A stretch of 64,000 nt of DNA, taken from the NCBI GenBank assembly GCA_022836615.1, contig MU405380.1, forward strand, positions 1 to 64,000. Reading direction: 5' to 3'. This document shows, piece after piece, positions 45,934 through 56,715 of this stretch. The position numbers and the translations under genes are program-made. A model generated the notes under the pieces. It saw only the letters and a program-made list of their open reading frames with translations, was not told the origin of the DNA and ran no database searches. Each line of letters begins with the position of its first letter. The first letter of the stretch is position 1. The stretch comes from Annulohypoxylon bovei var. microspora. Taxonomy: Eukaryota > Ascomycota > Sordariomycetes > Xylariales > Hypoxylaceae.

Positions 45934-47460
45934 ATGGCGAGCCCTAATTGCTGGAGGTGCCTAGTACGGCCCTCGCAGCGGCTAACCGTGCCTACGACTT
46001 TATTACCGACGTCGTCGCCGTCAACAGCAGCACCGGCGGCAGCGTTCACCACTTCGGCTGCGCAACTTGCGAGACTGCCGTTTAGCAAGACGCCCAAAGC
46101 CAAAACTAGAACCACCCACGGTAGCGAAGGGGGGATGTCGAGGCATATCCGTGTCGGAAAGATGTTGGTGCTGGGAAAGAAGAGACGAAATGCCGATAAG
46201 CTCAAGCCGCCGGCAACGGGGGAACGAAAAGCTTTCCGAAAGCGCATTCAGCTCACTAACAATAATGCGTTGCTGGTGACGGGCCTTGACGAGCTGACGG
46301 TCGAAAATATCGTGGATCCCAGCGCGGTAGGCCAGATGGTGAGCCTCCCGCCGGACTTGATAGACCAGTTGAGAACTAGCGAGGCCTTCAAGCCGACACA
46401 AAATTGGAACTTGTTTCGATCACCACATATGCTACTCAGAAAAGAGTCGGTGGATTTAGCAACGCAACTAACGGAGGCTATCGCCAAGAAAGAGACGTTA
46501 AGATTGGTGGTTACTGGAGATAGAGCGTCAGGAAAGAGTATGCTTGGTCTTCAAGCACTAGCCACCGGGTTCATGAACAACTGGATCGTCATTAATATCC
46601 CAGAAGGCATGTCAAACCTCTGCTAGATCTCTCCCTAGTTGGACGTACCCAATAACTAACCACTGTTCACGCGGCCAGCACAAGAACTAGTCACAGCAGC
46701 CACCGAATACTCGCAGATACCCAACTCGGAGATGTTCTCGCAACCCGTATACACCGTCAAGCTCTTCCAGGCCATCTCCAAGGCCAACCACGCGCTGCTG
46801 TCGCAGTGCAAGGTCGAGCTGGACCACATGCACCTGCCGATCTCGGTGAACCGCGGCATGACGCTCGCCGCCCTCGCCAACGCCACCAAGGAGCCCGAGT
46901 TCGCCTGGCCCGTCTTCCAGGCCTTCTGGCGCGAGCTGCTGCTCCCGGGCCGCCCGCCCATCCTGCTCGCGCTCGACGGGCTCAGCCACATCATGCGCGT
47001 CAGCGACTACCGATCCCCCTCCTTCGAGCTGATCCACAGCCACGACTTCGGGCTCGTGCGCCTGTTCGCCGACGCGCTGGGCGGCAAGACCAAGTTCGTC
47101 AACGGCGCCGCCGTCCTCGGCGTCTGCAGCAAGGGCAACTCGCCGCTGATCCCGTCGGTGGAGAAGGCGCTGGCGCAGGTAGTCGCCGCGCAGGCAGGCG
47201 CCCCGGTCCCGCCGCGCGACCCCTTCTTCACGAAGTACGACGAGCGCGTGTTCGACGCGCTGCGGGGCGTCCGCGTGCTCAACGTCCGCGGCGTGTCGAA
47301 GCTCGAGGCCCGCGCGCTCATGGAGTACTGGGCCGCCAGCGGCATCCTGCGCATGCGCGTCGACGAGCGCGGCGTCAGCGAGAAGTGGACCCTGGCCGGC
47401 AGCGGCATACTGGGCGAGATGGAGAGGGTCGCGCTTTACGACGTGCGCATGTCGGCGTAG
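45934..47460 (+). CDS. rsm23: Mitochondrial ribosomal protein DAP3/mS29 (RSM23)
   Basis: Two exons (45934-46606 and 46679-47460) give 484 residues. The N-terminus is basic and hydroxylated (MASPNCWRCLVRPSQRLT) and looks like a mitochondrial presequence. DAP3 features follow: VTGLDELTVENIVDPSAVGQM, the P-loop VTGDRASGKSML, WIVINIPEAQELVTAATEYSQ, LLALDGLSHIM (Walker B-like) and a C-terminal winged region ending ERVALYDVRM. The INIPEAQ block exists only if the intron is 46607-46678, which starts GCATGT: a GC-AG intron. mS29 is a GTP-binding subunit of the small mitoribosomal subunit. The last two thirds are very GC-rich with G/C-ending codons, which creates long shadow frames. Confidence 0.88.
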
Positions 47461-48051
47461 AACTCTAGATATTCCTCTACGGAAGCTGGATGCGACTGAG
47501 AGGCGGAGCAGCTATATTGATATAGGGCTTGTAAATCTGTGTAAAGACTTAAATAAATACGTCTACGATATGCGTGAAGCGATGAGCTGTTCTGGAGTGA
47601 TGGTGTGCTATTCTATAAATTGGTAGTTGTGTAAAGTTTGGCTGTAGCTTACACCCGCAAATAGGGGCGGCTGCGGGATTTCTTACCCCTTTTTTCGGCA
47701 CCACACCCGAATACTGGTAACTACGTCGTAGCTTACTCATCGTTCAAATTTCACTGAGATCCAGCCGTCAATATCTTATAGTTGTAACATACAGTTACAA
47801 AGTCAACATTTATACTGATTGATAAAAGTTTCGTTCATTCCTAATCTAGTAGATCAAGCAACCTAACTTAGGGGTCATCGCGAATAAACAAGCAACTGCA
47901 GCGTAAAACACCTCATTCATCATCTCGGTACTAGTCTTGATCCCAGATCCGTAACGCCGTAGCTCGTTTTCATCCCCGTGCTTCTACGCCATGACTCATT
48001 AGAGATTTCGCTCCGTCCTGGCTCTCACATCGGCATGTCCAATCGATCATC
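47461..48051. other. Intergenic between convergent genes
   Basis: 3' regions of RSM23 and MCM7. Nothing else is recognised. Confidence 0.5.
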
Positions 48052-50777
48052 CTACTCGTCGTCTTCGTCTCCGGCATTTTCAGTCGCCGTAATGAACACC
48101 AGCCTATTACCATTACCGGCTGTTTGCCAGACCTGTTTTGATGTGTTAGTAATTTGCGTTCTCTGGGGAATATAGAAAGGAGGAAGACGCTAAGAAATAT
48201 TAGAATACTCACATCAAGAGTTGTGTACTCGTCTAGCGCATTTATCCACTGGTCCTCCGTGAACCCCTTGCCCAGGACACGCTCGCGCACTTTGCGCATG
48301 CTCAACTCAACCGTGCCCTCCTCGCCATCGTCTTCGTCGTCATCCCCAGCTCTACACGCGCCGCTATCAGCTAGCGACTTGACTAAGTTGTAAATGCGAG
48401 AAGCGGCATTGAGCGTCCTCCTGCCACCCATGCCTTCGTGCGCCGCCAGACTCTCCTTGCTCGCCTCCATAAGTCTCAGCGCCTCATCTACGTCATCGCG
48501 GTTGACCTCGGTATCGAACCGTAGCCGGGCCAATGCCTGCGCTAGACGGACCACACCTAGTAGTGTTCGTGGCGTCGTGTGGCTGAATTGTTTGTTTTTC
48601 TTCTCAGCGCGGCGCTGGGCGTCCCGCATCCGCACGTACGTCTTAGTCAGGTACTCCGTAACGGTTTCCGGCACTGTGGGCCGGTAAGTGCGAGCCTGCG
48701 CCACGTACGCTCGTACCTCGTGAGGTGTGAAGACGACGTTAGGCTGTTGCGCTGCGCCCTCGCCATTGCTATCGGTTGCATAAAGATCGGGGTGCTTGCT
48801 GTGCATATGCACGTATGTTACGTGTTTGGCAAGCTGCGCATCGCTGTCGCGGGTTGGCGTATCGAGTAGTAAGAACAGGACATCGAAACGTGAGAGCAGG
48901 GCAGCTGGCAAGTTAATATTCTCGACAGGTGATATGCGTGGGTTATAACGACCATAGATTGGGTTGGCGGCGGCGAGGATTGATGTTCTGGCGTTTAGAG
49001 TAGTCGAAATACCGGCTTTAGAAATGGAGATTGTCTGCTGCTCCATGACTTCGTGAATGGCGGTGCGGTCGTTATCGTCCATCTTGTCGAACTCGTCGAT
49101 ACAGCAGATGCCGTTGTCGGCCAGGACCAAGGCACCGCCCTCGAGGACCATCTCATCCGTTACAGGATCGCGCATCACGGCTGCGGTAAGACCGACACCG
49201 CTTGAACCGCGACCTGATGTGTAGACACCACGGGGCGCAACCTTGGAGATATACTTCAACAACTGAGACTTAGCAACACCAGGGTCACCCATCAAACAGA
49301 TGTTGATGTCACCACGAATTCGCATACCGTCACCCATCGTCTTCGTGACACCGCCAACAAGAAGTAAGAGAAGGGCCTTCTTAACATCGAGGTGGCCGAA
49401 AATTTCGGGAGCAATAGACTTTGCTAGCATTTCGTATACAGTGCCTGACTGGCTGAAAGCGCTGATGCGTCTTAATAACTTGTCGTCGATGATCATCTCT
49501 TCGTATGCCTTCTTGTGCTGAACAATATGATGCGCTTCAACATATGTGTCAGTTAGTAGACCGGCTCGCATCGCCTGAAAGCCGGTGTATGGAGTAGGGA
49601 GGAAAATTCCCGAAATATCGACAATATCTCCAGGACTGATCTGGCGGACAGCGCTTCCGTAGCACATAACCGTAAGAGTTCGTGGAATTTGGCCAATGGG
49701 TACTTGCTCTGCCAGTTCTTGAATTTTGACCTCTTGGAAAGGTAAGAATTTTGATGCGCGTGAGGACTGGAAAAGTTGGCCTTTGGATTGATTTTCCTTG
49801 CATTCTTGCGACGGGCAGCTAGTAAGGGGCGCATATTGCTTGTCGTTGACAGGCTGGAAGATCTCGCATCCGCAACGATCACAAGTATAGGCGCCGACTT
49901 GTACGATAGGCTTGACGTCTGATACTCTCGTTGCAATACCACGGACTGTAATGAGGTGTCCAAGGTGGTCTCCTCGTACTTGTCGCACAGCAAGCGCTTT
50001 TACTGGTTTATCGGTGGTAGAAGTTCTTGGCTTGAAAACAAGCGTATATCGCCTCGTCAGCTGAGCAGGAAAAGTAGCCTCGAGTAATTCCGGGTTGTTG
50101 TTGTTAGCAGCAGCCTCGGTAAGATCTCGGTTTCGGGCTTGTCTCCTCTCCATGATTACGTCTAGAACGTCATCTTTGAACCTATATTAGTGTTAGCAAG
50201 TAGGCGAGAAACAATATGATGGGGTATTCTGTCGTACGTGACACCATTTGTAGGTGCAGGCATCTTATTGTCGATAGCTTTGGAGATGATATCGACATAG
50301 TGTTTGGTATTCGACTCGATGGACTCAACAAGCTTCAGTCCTTCATTTGTGTCGTTTTCCCACTACTTTTCGTTAATTCGATTTCTGTAAATAGGGGCAC
50401 AAATCCTACTGAAGTAATATCATCCAACTCTACCAAAACCTCGTCAATTGCGCGATCTGCGAGTTTCTGCATCATGTCGGCATATTTGTGCTGCGGCAAT
50501 CTTGACACAGCTTTCTCCTTCCGCCGTCGCTCATGTGCCTCGTCATCTTCGTCCATAAAATCGTACTCGTCACTTAAATCATCTTCTTCGATATTAATCT
50601 GACCGATAGCATGGGTTAATGTTTGCTCCGGCGAGGTCTTGAACTTCTCGAGGAAATTCTCGAAGGCGGCTGCATTCATAGACTGTTAGCTCGAATTTGA
50701 TATCCGATATAAATAAAGGTTGACCGACCTTGTTGCGCCTCGTAGTCGACCACGTTTCTGTATTGAAGTAGCGCCAT
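48052..50777 (-). CDS. mcm7: DNA replication licensing factor MCM7
   Basis: Five exons (50777-50729, 50669-50410, 50362-50238, 50181-48213, 48132-48052) give 827 residues. The N-terminal exons yield MALLQYRNVVDYEAQQ, then the acidic DLSDEYDFMDEDDE, LDDITS joined to WENDTNEGLKLVES, and NGVTFKDDVLDVIM. Reading only the long exon would lose about 145 residues. The zinc finger is CDRCGCE...CPSQEC. The AAA+ core has Walker A GDPGVAKSQLLK, Walker B CCIDEFDKMDD, and arginine finger LLSRFD. The last exon supplies VWQTAGNGNRLVFITATEN, the C-terminal winged-helix tail. MCM7 is one of six subunits of the replicative helicase. Introns are 47-80 bp; the second (50409-50363) is the shortest. Confidence 0.95.
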
Positions 50778-51437
50778 TATCAATTCAATTGAGTGTTCCC
50801 CGTGAGAATATTAATGGCTGAAAGTGGGATGTTGAAGAATTGCGAATTACGAATTACGATAGAGTTTGAAGAGTCGCAACGATTTGTTTAACTGTTTATC
50901 GGTTTATCTAACTCTAACTCTATGCAGAACGATGGAGGCTGGAAACGCCAACAGGGGGAGGGGCGGCTACTTCCAGTTTCTTCAAAAAATCGCGTCGACG
51001 CGAATTTTCGCGCTTCACCAGCCCCAGTCATTAAAGTATTTAGTGGATCCTACCTTCTTAACTGTGGCTTATTCTGCTCCCAAATTCCCACGTGCAATAC
51101 GAAGCTAAGACCGTTTTTTCTTACATAATATGCGGGGCATTATAACAGTTAGAGTAAAGATGTACCTTTGTACCTTGCATATTCGATCAGTCGAATTGAA
51201 TTTAGTGGAGGAGTACCTCGGTCCACGGCACATGCGAAGAACCTTGGCACCTTTTGGGCTGTTTTCTTCGCTATCGTGTCGAGTTGCATATTGTTCCATA
51301 GAACACGTCGCTGACCAATGTCTAAAAATTGGCAATGAACTTGCGAAGATGCTTTCTATTTGATTTTTCCTTTATGTTTAACAGTTGCCGATGATTCCTG
51401 ATTCCGGAACAGCTCTCTATATCTATTTCAGTTCATC
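50778..51437. promoter_or_regulatory. Divergent intergenic region MCM7 / PEX1
   Basis: These 660 bp should contain both promoters. CGCGTCGACGCG, a 12-bp palindrome containing an MluI-like CGCG core, lies at 50990-51001. A resemblance to the MluI-box/MBF element (ACGCGT) used at replication genes is only partial. Confidence 0.4.
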
Positions 51438-54400
51438 ATGGCTCCAGTTCAACGAAAGAACGCGCAATCTACACCGGCGGAGATATCCCTTGTACATCTC
51501 AAGAATTGTCTTGTGAATCTTCCTACGTCGTTAGTCAATCTTCTTGTAAACATCAATACCGTAAGCTTGCGTCTTCCCCCTTAGATCAAGTTTAGATCAT
51601 GGTTGTCATTCGATATAGGTATACTGAACTATCTTCGTAGCCCGCCCAAAATGTCATCGTCGAGCTCAATTACCGTGTTCCCTTGCCCGCAAACGGCACC
51701 CTTCAAACCAATGGCTCGCCGTCCTCGCAACGATCGATATATGTCGGGTGGACAGGAATGCCTAGCAAGCGAAAGATAGCTCCCATAGTAGACCGCGACG
51801 GTATTAGTGGTACACGCGGTAGTGGCAGAGATCAAGAGATTGCCTCTGTCGAGATCGATGCTACCTTGGCAGCAACTCTAGGGTTATCGGACGGTCAAAA
51901 GGTCACGACCGTAATACACGTTGATCCTCCTCTGGCCCATACAGTTAATATCGAACCCCTAACGCCAGAAGACTGGGAGATGATCGAGCTACACGCGACA
52001 TTCTTGGAATTAAATCTGTTGTCACAAATTCGCGCCCTACCGAATCCCATATATACTGCCGTCCCGGGTCAGCCTCCTACCTCGCATCCGTTAACTCTCC
52101 ACCTTTCGCCCACGTCCACAGCCAATATAAAGATATTATCCCTCGATCCAGCTCCTTCAGCAGATGTGCCATTTGTGAAGATTGCCCCCGATGCTGAAGT
52201 TATCGTCGCACCTAAGACCCGATCCAAGCCGACTAAAACCGCTCGTGAAGACCGTAGTGTGGGCGGTACGTCTAGGAGAAGTGGGAAGAGCTCAGCTAGT
52301 ACAATACGAAAAAAGGGTGCAAAGGAAGAAAAAAAACCGGCATTGTTTCTGAGGGGAGTAGATCGCCAATTCTGCGATGAATGGTTTGACGAAGGATCCG
52401 TGCCGCAGGACTTGAGCGTGTGGGTTGATCGAGACCTTCTACTATCAAAGGATTTCCGAGGAATCACGTGGGTTGCTATTAACATCGTCAAGCCAGCCGG
52501 GCTTCAACCTCCGCTCGACCCTCAAAAACAACAAGAGAATGCGGCAAGCGGCGAAGGTGTTAAGGCAACCGAGAAAGTCGTCGCCCAACTACGTCCATGG
52601 GATGACCCCCCAACAACCCAGACCGCCGCTCTTTCTAGCCCCTTATGTGCGATGCTTGGTTGTTCAGGGCTGGTTGGAGGAATAGCAAAAATCGAACCGG
52701 CCCCGACACCATTACCACGCAGCGTGGTAAAAAATCTTAAGGTATCTCCGTTTCAGGCCGATAGCTGGAAATCCTTGGATGGATTAAAATTTGGGGGGGA
52801 GTCGAAAGCTGAAAAGGAAGAGGTATCGAAAAGGATATCACATATTTATGGTCAAAAAGGCAAAGACAATGGCCTTCTACGCGGACCCTTAACCGATGGG
52901 ATGGTATTACCGATATACGACCACCTGGAGCTATCCCAGGGTTGGGAGGGCGGCATCGTAAAACTCGAAGCTTCGGGTTTAGACACTAAGGAACAGTTGA
53001 ATTGGTATCTCGGGTCCGAAAAGCCTGTGCCGATCGATGCTCAAGCATCAGTCGCTCGCCCAACTTGGCTAGCAGACAATGATATGGGCGAATCTCTACC
53101 CCCAAGCGACTCGGTCCTTGTCGGGATTGATTCACTTCTATCCGACTTGAAGTCGCATCTTTCGCACATGTCATCCGTTCTATTAACCGGTGGCTTAGGA
53201 GCCGGTAAGACAGCCGTCGTGCAGTCGTTAGCTCAGACTTTACGAGAAGAATTTTTATTTCATACGACATACTTCCCGTGCCGAAAGCTAGTCAACGACG
53301 AAAGTAGGATTTCTACTATCAAAGAGACGCTGAATCGAGTTTTCATGAGCGCAAGCTGGGGCGCAAGGCTTGGTGGAAGAGCGCTTGTCATACTGGACGA
53401 CCTGGATAAGTTATGTCCGGTTGAGACCGAGTTACAAGTAGGAAATGATAACAGCCGGAGTCGACAAGTGAGCGAGACTATTAGCTCAATTGTGCATCAA
53501 TACTGCGAGCGCGATAGGGGTGTCGTTCTCCTTGCAACCGCTCAAGGCAAAGAGTCGCTGAATAATGTGATTATCGGAGGTCACGTCGTTCGGGAAATCG
53601 TTGACCTGAAAGCTCCGGATAAAGAATCACGGAGAAGGGTCTTGGAAACCATTGTTAAACAGCAGACCGTGTCCCCGGAAAATTGGCAAGCGCCTATCAC
53701 ATTTGGTAGTCGTCCGACCACTGCTAACGGTAGTGTGGATGGCGACGAAGGTGGCGCGTGGATGGATGGAGCGGATCAACGCAGTCGCGACGGCTCGGTC
53801 TCTACGAATACGAAACCAGACGGTTTCCTTTTGGATCCTGACCTCGACTTCCTCGACCTCGCTGGGGAGACTGACGGCTACATGCCTGGCGACCTTTTAC
53901 TTCTCGTGTCCCGAGCTCGCAACGAAGCTCTGATCCGGTCTGTTTCCGAGGTGCCTTCCAAGGACTCATTAGATATTATCCAACTTGGCCGCGGTGACTT
54001 TGATAGCGCTCTCAAAGGGTTTACTCCTGCATCGCTCCGGAATGTCTCACTGCAAACGTCCACAACTACATTTGACTCGATTGGTGGCCTCAAGGAAACA
54101 CGAAAAATCTTACTTGAGACCTTGCAATATCCTACGAAGTATGCGCCGATATTTGCGCAATGCCCTTTGAGGCTACGTTCCGGTCTACTCCTATATGGAT
54201 TTCCCGGCTGTGGCAAGACTCTTCTGGCCAGCGCTGTGGCTGGCGAGTGTGGGCTCAACTTCATCTCGGTGAAAGGACCCGAAATATTAAATAAGTACAT
54301 TGGTGCAAGTGAGAAGAGTGTTCGTGATCTCTTCGAGCGCGCTTCAGCTGCAAAACCGTGCGTGCTGTTTTTCGACGAGTTTGACTCAATTGCACCTAAA

Positions 54401-55246
54401 CGAGGACACGATTCGACAGGTGTTACGGACCGCGTAGTTAATCAGCTCTTGACGCAAATGGACGGCGCTGAGGGACTATCCGGGGTTTACGTACTAGCTG
54501 CAACATCTCGACCGGATTTGATTGACCCCGCCTTGCTTCGCCCGGGACGTCTGGATAAAAGTTTGCTATGCGGTTTTCCAGATGCAGAAGATCGTGTCGA
54601 CATTTTACAAGCCCTAGGCAAGAAGGTGAAAATGAGCGAGGAGGTACTCTCATCACAGGAAGGCCTTCTTGAACTCGCGAGGCGCACCGAAGGCTATTCC
54701 GGTGCTGATCTGCAGGCACTAATGTCGAATGCTCAACTAGAGGCCATTCATGATGTACTCAATGACATGGAATCGCAACCCTCGGGCGACAAACGTGGCT
54801 CTACTAACACCCGAGCTAAGGCCGACCTAATCGCCCGGAGTCGGAATTTCATACAGTTTCGTTATGGTATAGAGGCTGCTTTAGCTGAGGCGGAAGTACG
54901 GGCGAAGAAGGGATATAACAAGTCCTCTCAACTCGCTGAAAACGCCGCCATTGCAGCTAAACTAGCCGAAATTAAGACGGCAAGAAAGCAAACGAAACTA
55001 GGTCACAAGGGACCAAATCACGCCGCAGGCGATCATAACGAAAAAGGGAAAGAAGCAAGCAACACAGAAGTCTTGATTGGCTGGAAACACATGGTTAAGG
55101 CATTAGAATCTACCAGGGCCAGTATCAGTCCCCAAGAGAGAAACCGACTCGAACGTATCTACAGAGAGTTTGTTGTCGGACGCAGTGGAGATATGCATGA
55201 TGGTCAGGGTAGCATGGAAATCGGTGGACGGAGCAGTCTCATGTAG
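51438..55246 (+). CDS. pex1: Peroxisomal AAA ATPase PEX1
   Basis: Exon 1 (51438-51560) and exon 2 (51641-55246), with an 80-bp phase-0 intron, give 1242 residues. The N-terminus (SLVHLKNCLVNLP... QNVIVELNYR) matches the PEX1 double-psi barrel domain. Two AAA modules follow. D1 has Walker A GGLGAGKT near residue 560 and Walker B-like ALVILDDLDKL. D2 has GFPGCGKT near 894, GPEILNKYIGASEKSVRDLF, Walker B VLFFDEFDSIAPKRG and the DRVVNQLLTQMDG second region of homology. D1 is less conserved, as in other PEX1 proteins. With PEX6 it extracts the ubiquitinated PEX5 import receptor from the peroxisomal membrane. The ATG at 51438 is chosen because it supplies the conserved first strand. Confidence 0.95.
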
Positions 55247-56075
55247 ATTTTAGTAGTTGCATACAGCGGTGTCGTATAGGTGAAAAGTTCTAATCTACTT
55301 TTACCTACACAGCCTGCGTAATCTAATGAACGATATTACATTAGAATGTTTCTTTTGATTACCTTGAGTAGATACTAAGTATGGTTAGAACTATATTCCT
55401 ATTGGTTCCTATTTGAATGCATTTACCATATGGTACCAGTATCCAGATATCCATATCTTGAAATTGCCATAGAAACCCGTGTTGAGCAAAACTAAACACC
55501 AAAAATTTAGTTCACGATCCTGATCGCACGGTGACGAGGCTGACCAGCCGAGTATAATGCTGAAGTTCAATGTGATTGTTCTGATTGGTTCATCCTTTGA
55601 CGCTAGTTTCATTTTGAGCCTAGTGCAGTGCCACCGCATAGCCTGCGTATCCTTTTTAGTGCGGAAGTGTTACAAGTCACCTTTCTTCCCCGACCGTCAA
55701 CGATTCCAACATAGCAACAATCTGGATCTTCAGGAACAACCCAAATAGAAGCTTACATGACTTCAAAACATTGCGCGGATATTAGATACCATATTCTACG
55801 GATTGAAAGTTTCTCCGGGAGAATCGGCGCTCTATAGCGCTGGCAATTCGGTATCTCGTGTCAAGGAGCGGAGGGCATCTGATGCTGTGTTCCGGACTTG
55901 ATACTTTTCAAGCTGGCCCCGCACCTCACTGGTTACCCGGGTACCGTGTTATTGAGCCTGTGGTTTGAGCGCCTAAGCAACTACAACTGCCTCACGTCTG
56001 TAAGTATGTTTTCTCTTTTTTCTTTCCTTCGTCCTCCACCTTCATTCCGTCGTTCATCAACGCAACACCATCGCG
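55247..56075. other. Intergenic, nothing recognised
   Basis: 3' region of PEX1 followed by unremarkable sequence. Confidence 0.45.
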
Positions 56076-56624
56076 ATGGCGTCTAATAAGCCATCGCCTA
56101 CGCCATCTCCTATGGAGTCGTCTAGAACTTCTCCCGTGGAGTTGTCTGGGCCTTCGCCTGTGGTATCGGCCAAGCCGTCCCTCAATCCCATACCTACACC
56201 ATCTCCCAATACCACATTAAGACCATCCCCTATTCCATCCTCTAAGCGACCATCCCCTGTGTCATCTATGGCACCCAAGGCATCCATGGCAGTGCCTAGC
56301 ATGGAATCTCCCGCTGGTCAGATGAACAGCAACCTGTTTAACGACAATTGGGCTCCAGCGTGGCATGCCGACGTTGACCTGGATCCTAACCCATGCCTTC
56401 GTGGGGGACCCTATGGTGTCGTGTTCATGGAGATTCAACCGCTCTTCATTCCGGACCCCCCGTACGAACCGTTAGTAATAACCGCGTTGCCACTGATTTA
56501 TGATATACGCCCTCTTTACATGTTTTATATATCAAACTCACCACTCTCATCACCGACCAAGTTAATCTACTTAATCTACTTCACTCTCACATCTACTATT
56601 CATCACTATTGTTATTTTTCTTGA
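56076..56624 (+). CDS. Ser/Pro-rich hypothetical protein
   Basis: This is an ATG-to-stop frame of 182 codons. Residues 1-80 are low-complexity, with repeats of PSP, SSK and PTPSP from a degenerate DNA repeat of roughly 20-25 bp. Residues 85-130 look more like a folded segment (NDNWAPAWHADVDLD, GGPYGVVFMEIQPL). The last 40 residues are hydrophobic and T-rich in DNA and may really be non-coding or intronic. It ends only 91 bp before the kinase start, so it may overlap that gene's leader. No homologue is recognised. Confidence 0.35.
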   Translation: MASNKPSPTPSPMESSRTSPVELSGPSPVVSAKPSLNPIPTPSPNTTLRPSPIPSSKRPSPVSSMAPKASMAVPSMESPAGQMNSNLFNDNWAPAWHADVDLDPNPCLRGGPYGVVFMEIQPLFIPDPPYEPLVITALPLIYDIRPLYMFYISNSPLSSPTKLIYLIYFTLTSTIHHYCYFS

Positions 56625-56715
56625 TTTTTTATAATAGTTCAGTTCGTTAGCTAACCAGATCCCGTAGCCCTCCTCTTCTTCCCAACCCCAACCCGCCTCC
56701 GCCTAAGAAGACACG

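Noticed and set aside
46806..47468. 220-codon Arg/Ala-rich ORF over the mS29 gene
   Set aside because: Shadow frame of a GC-rich coding exon.
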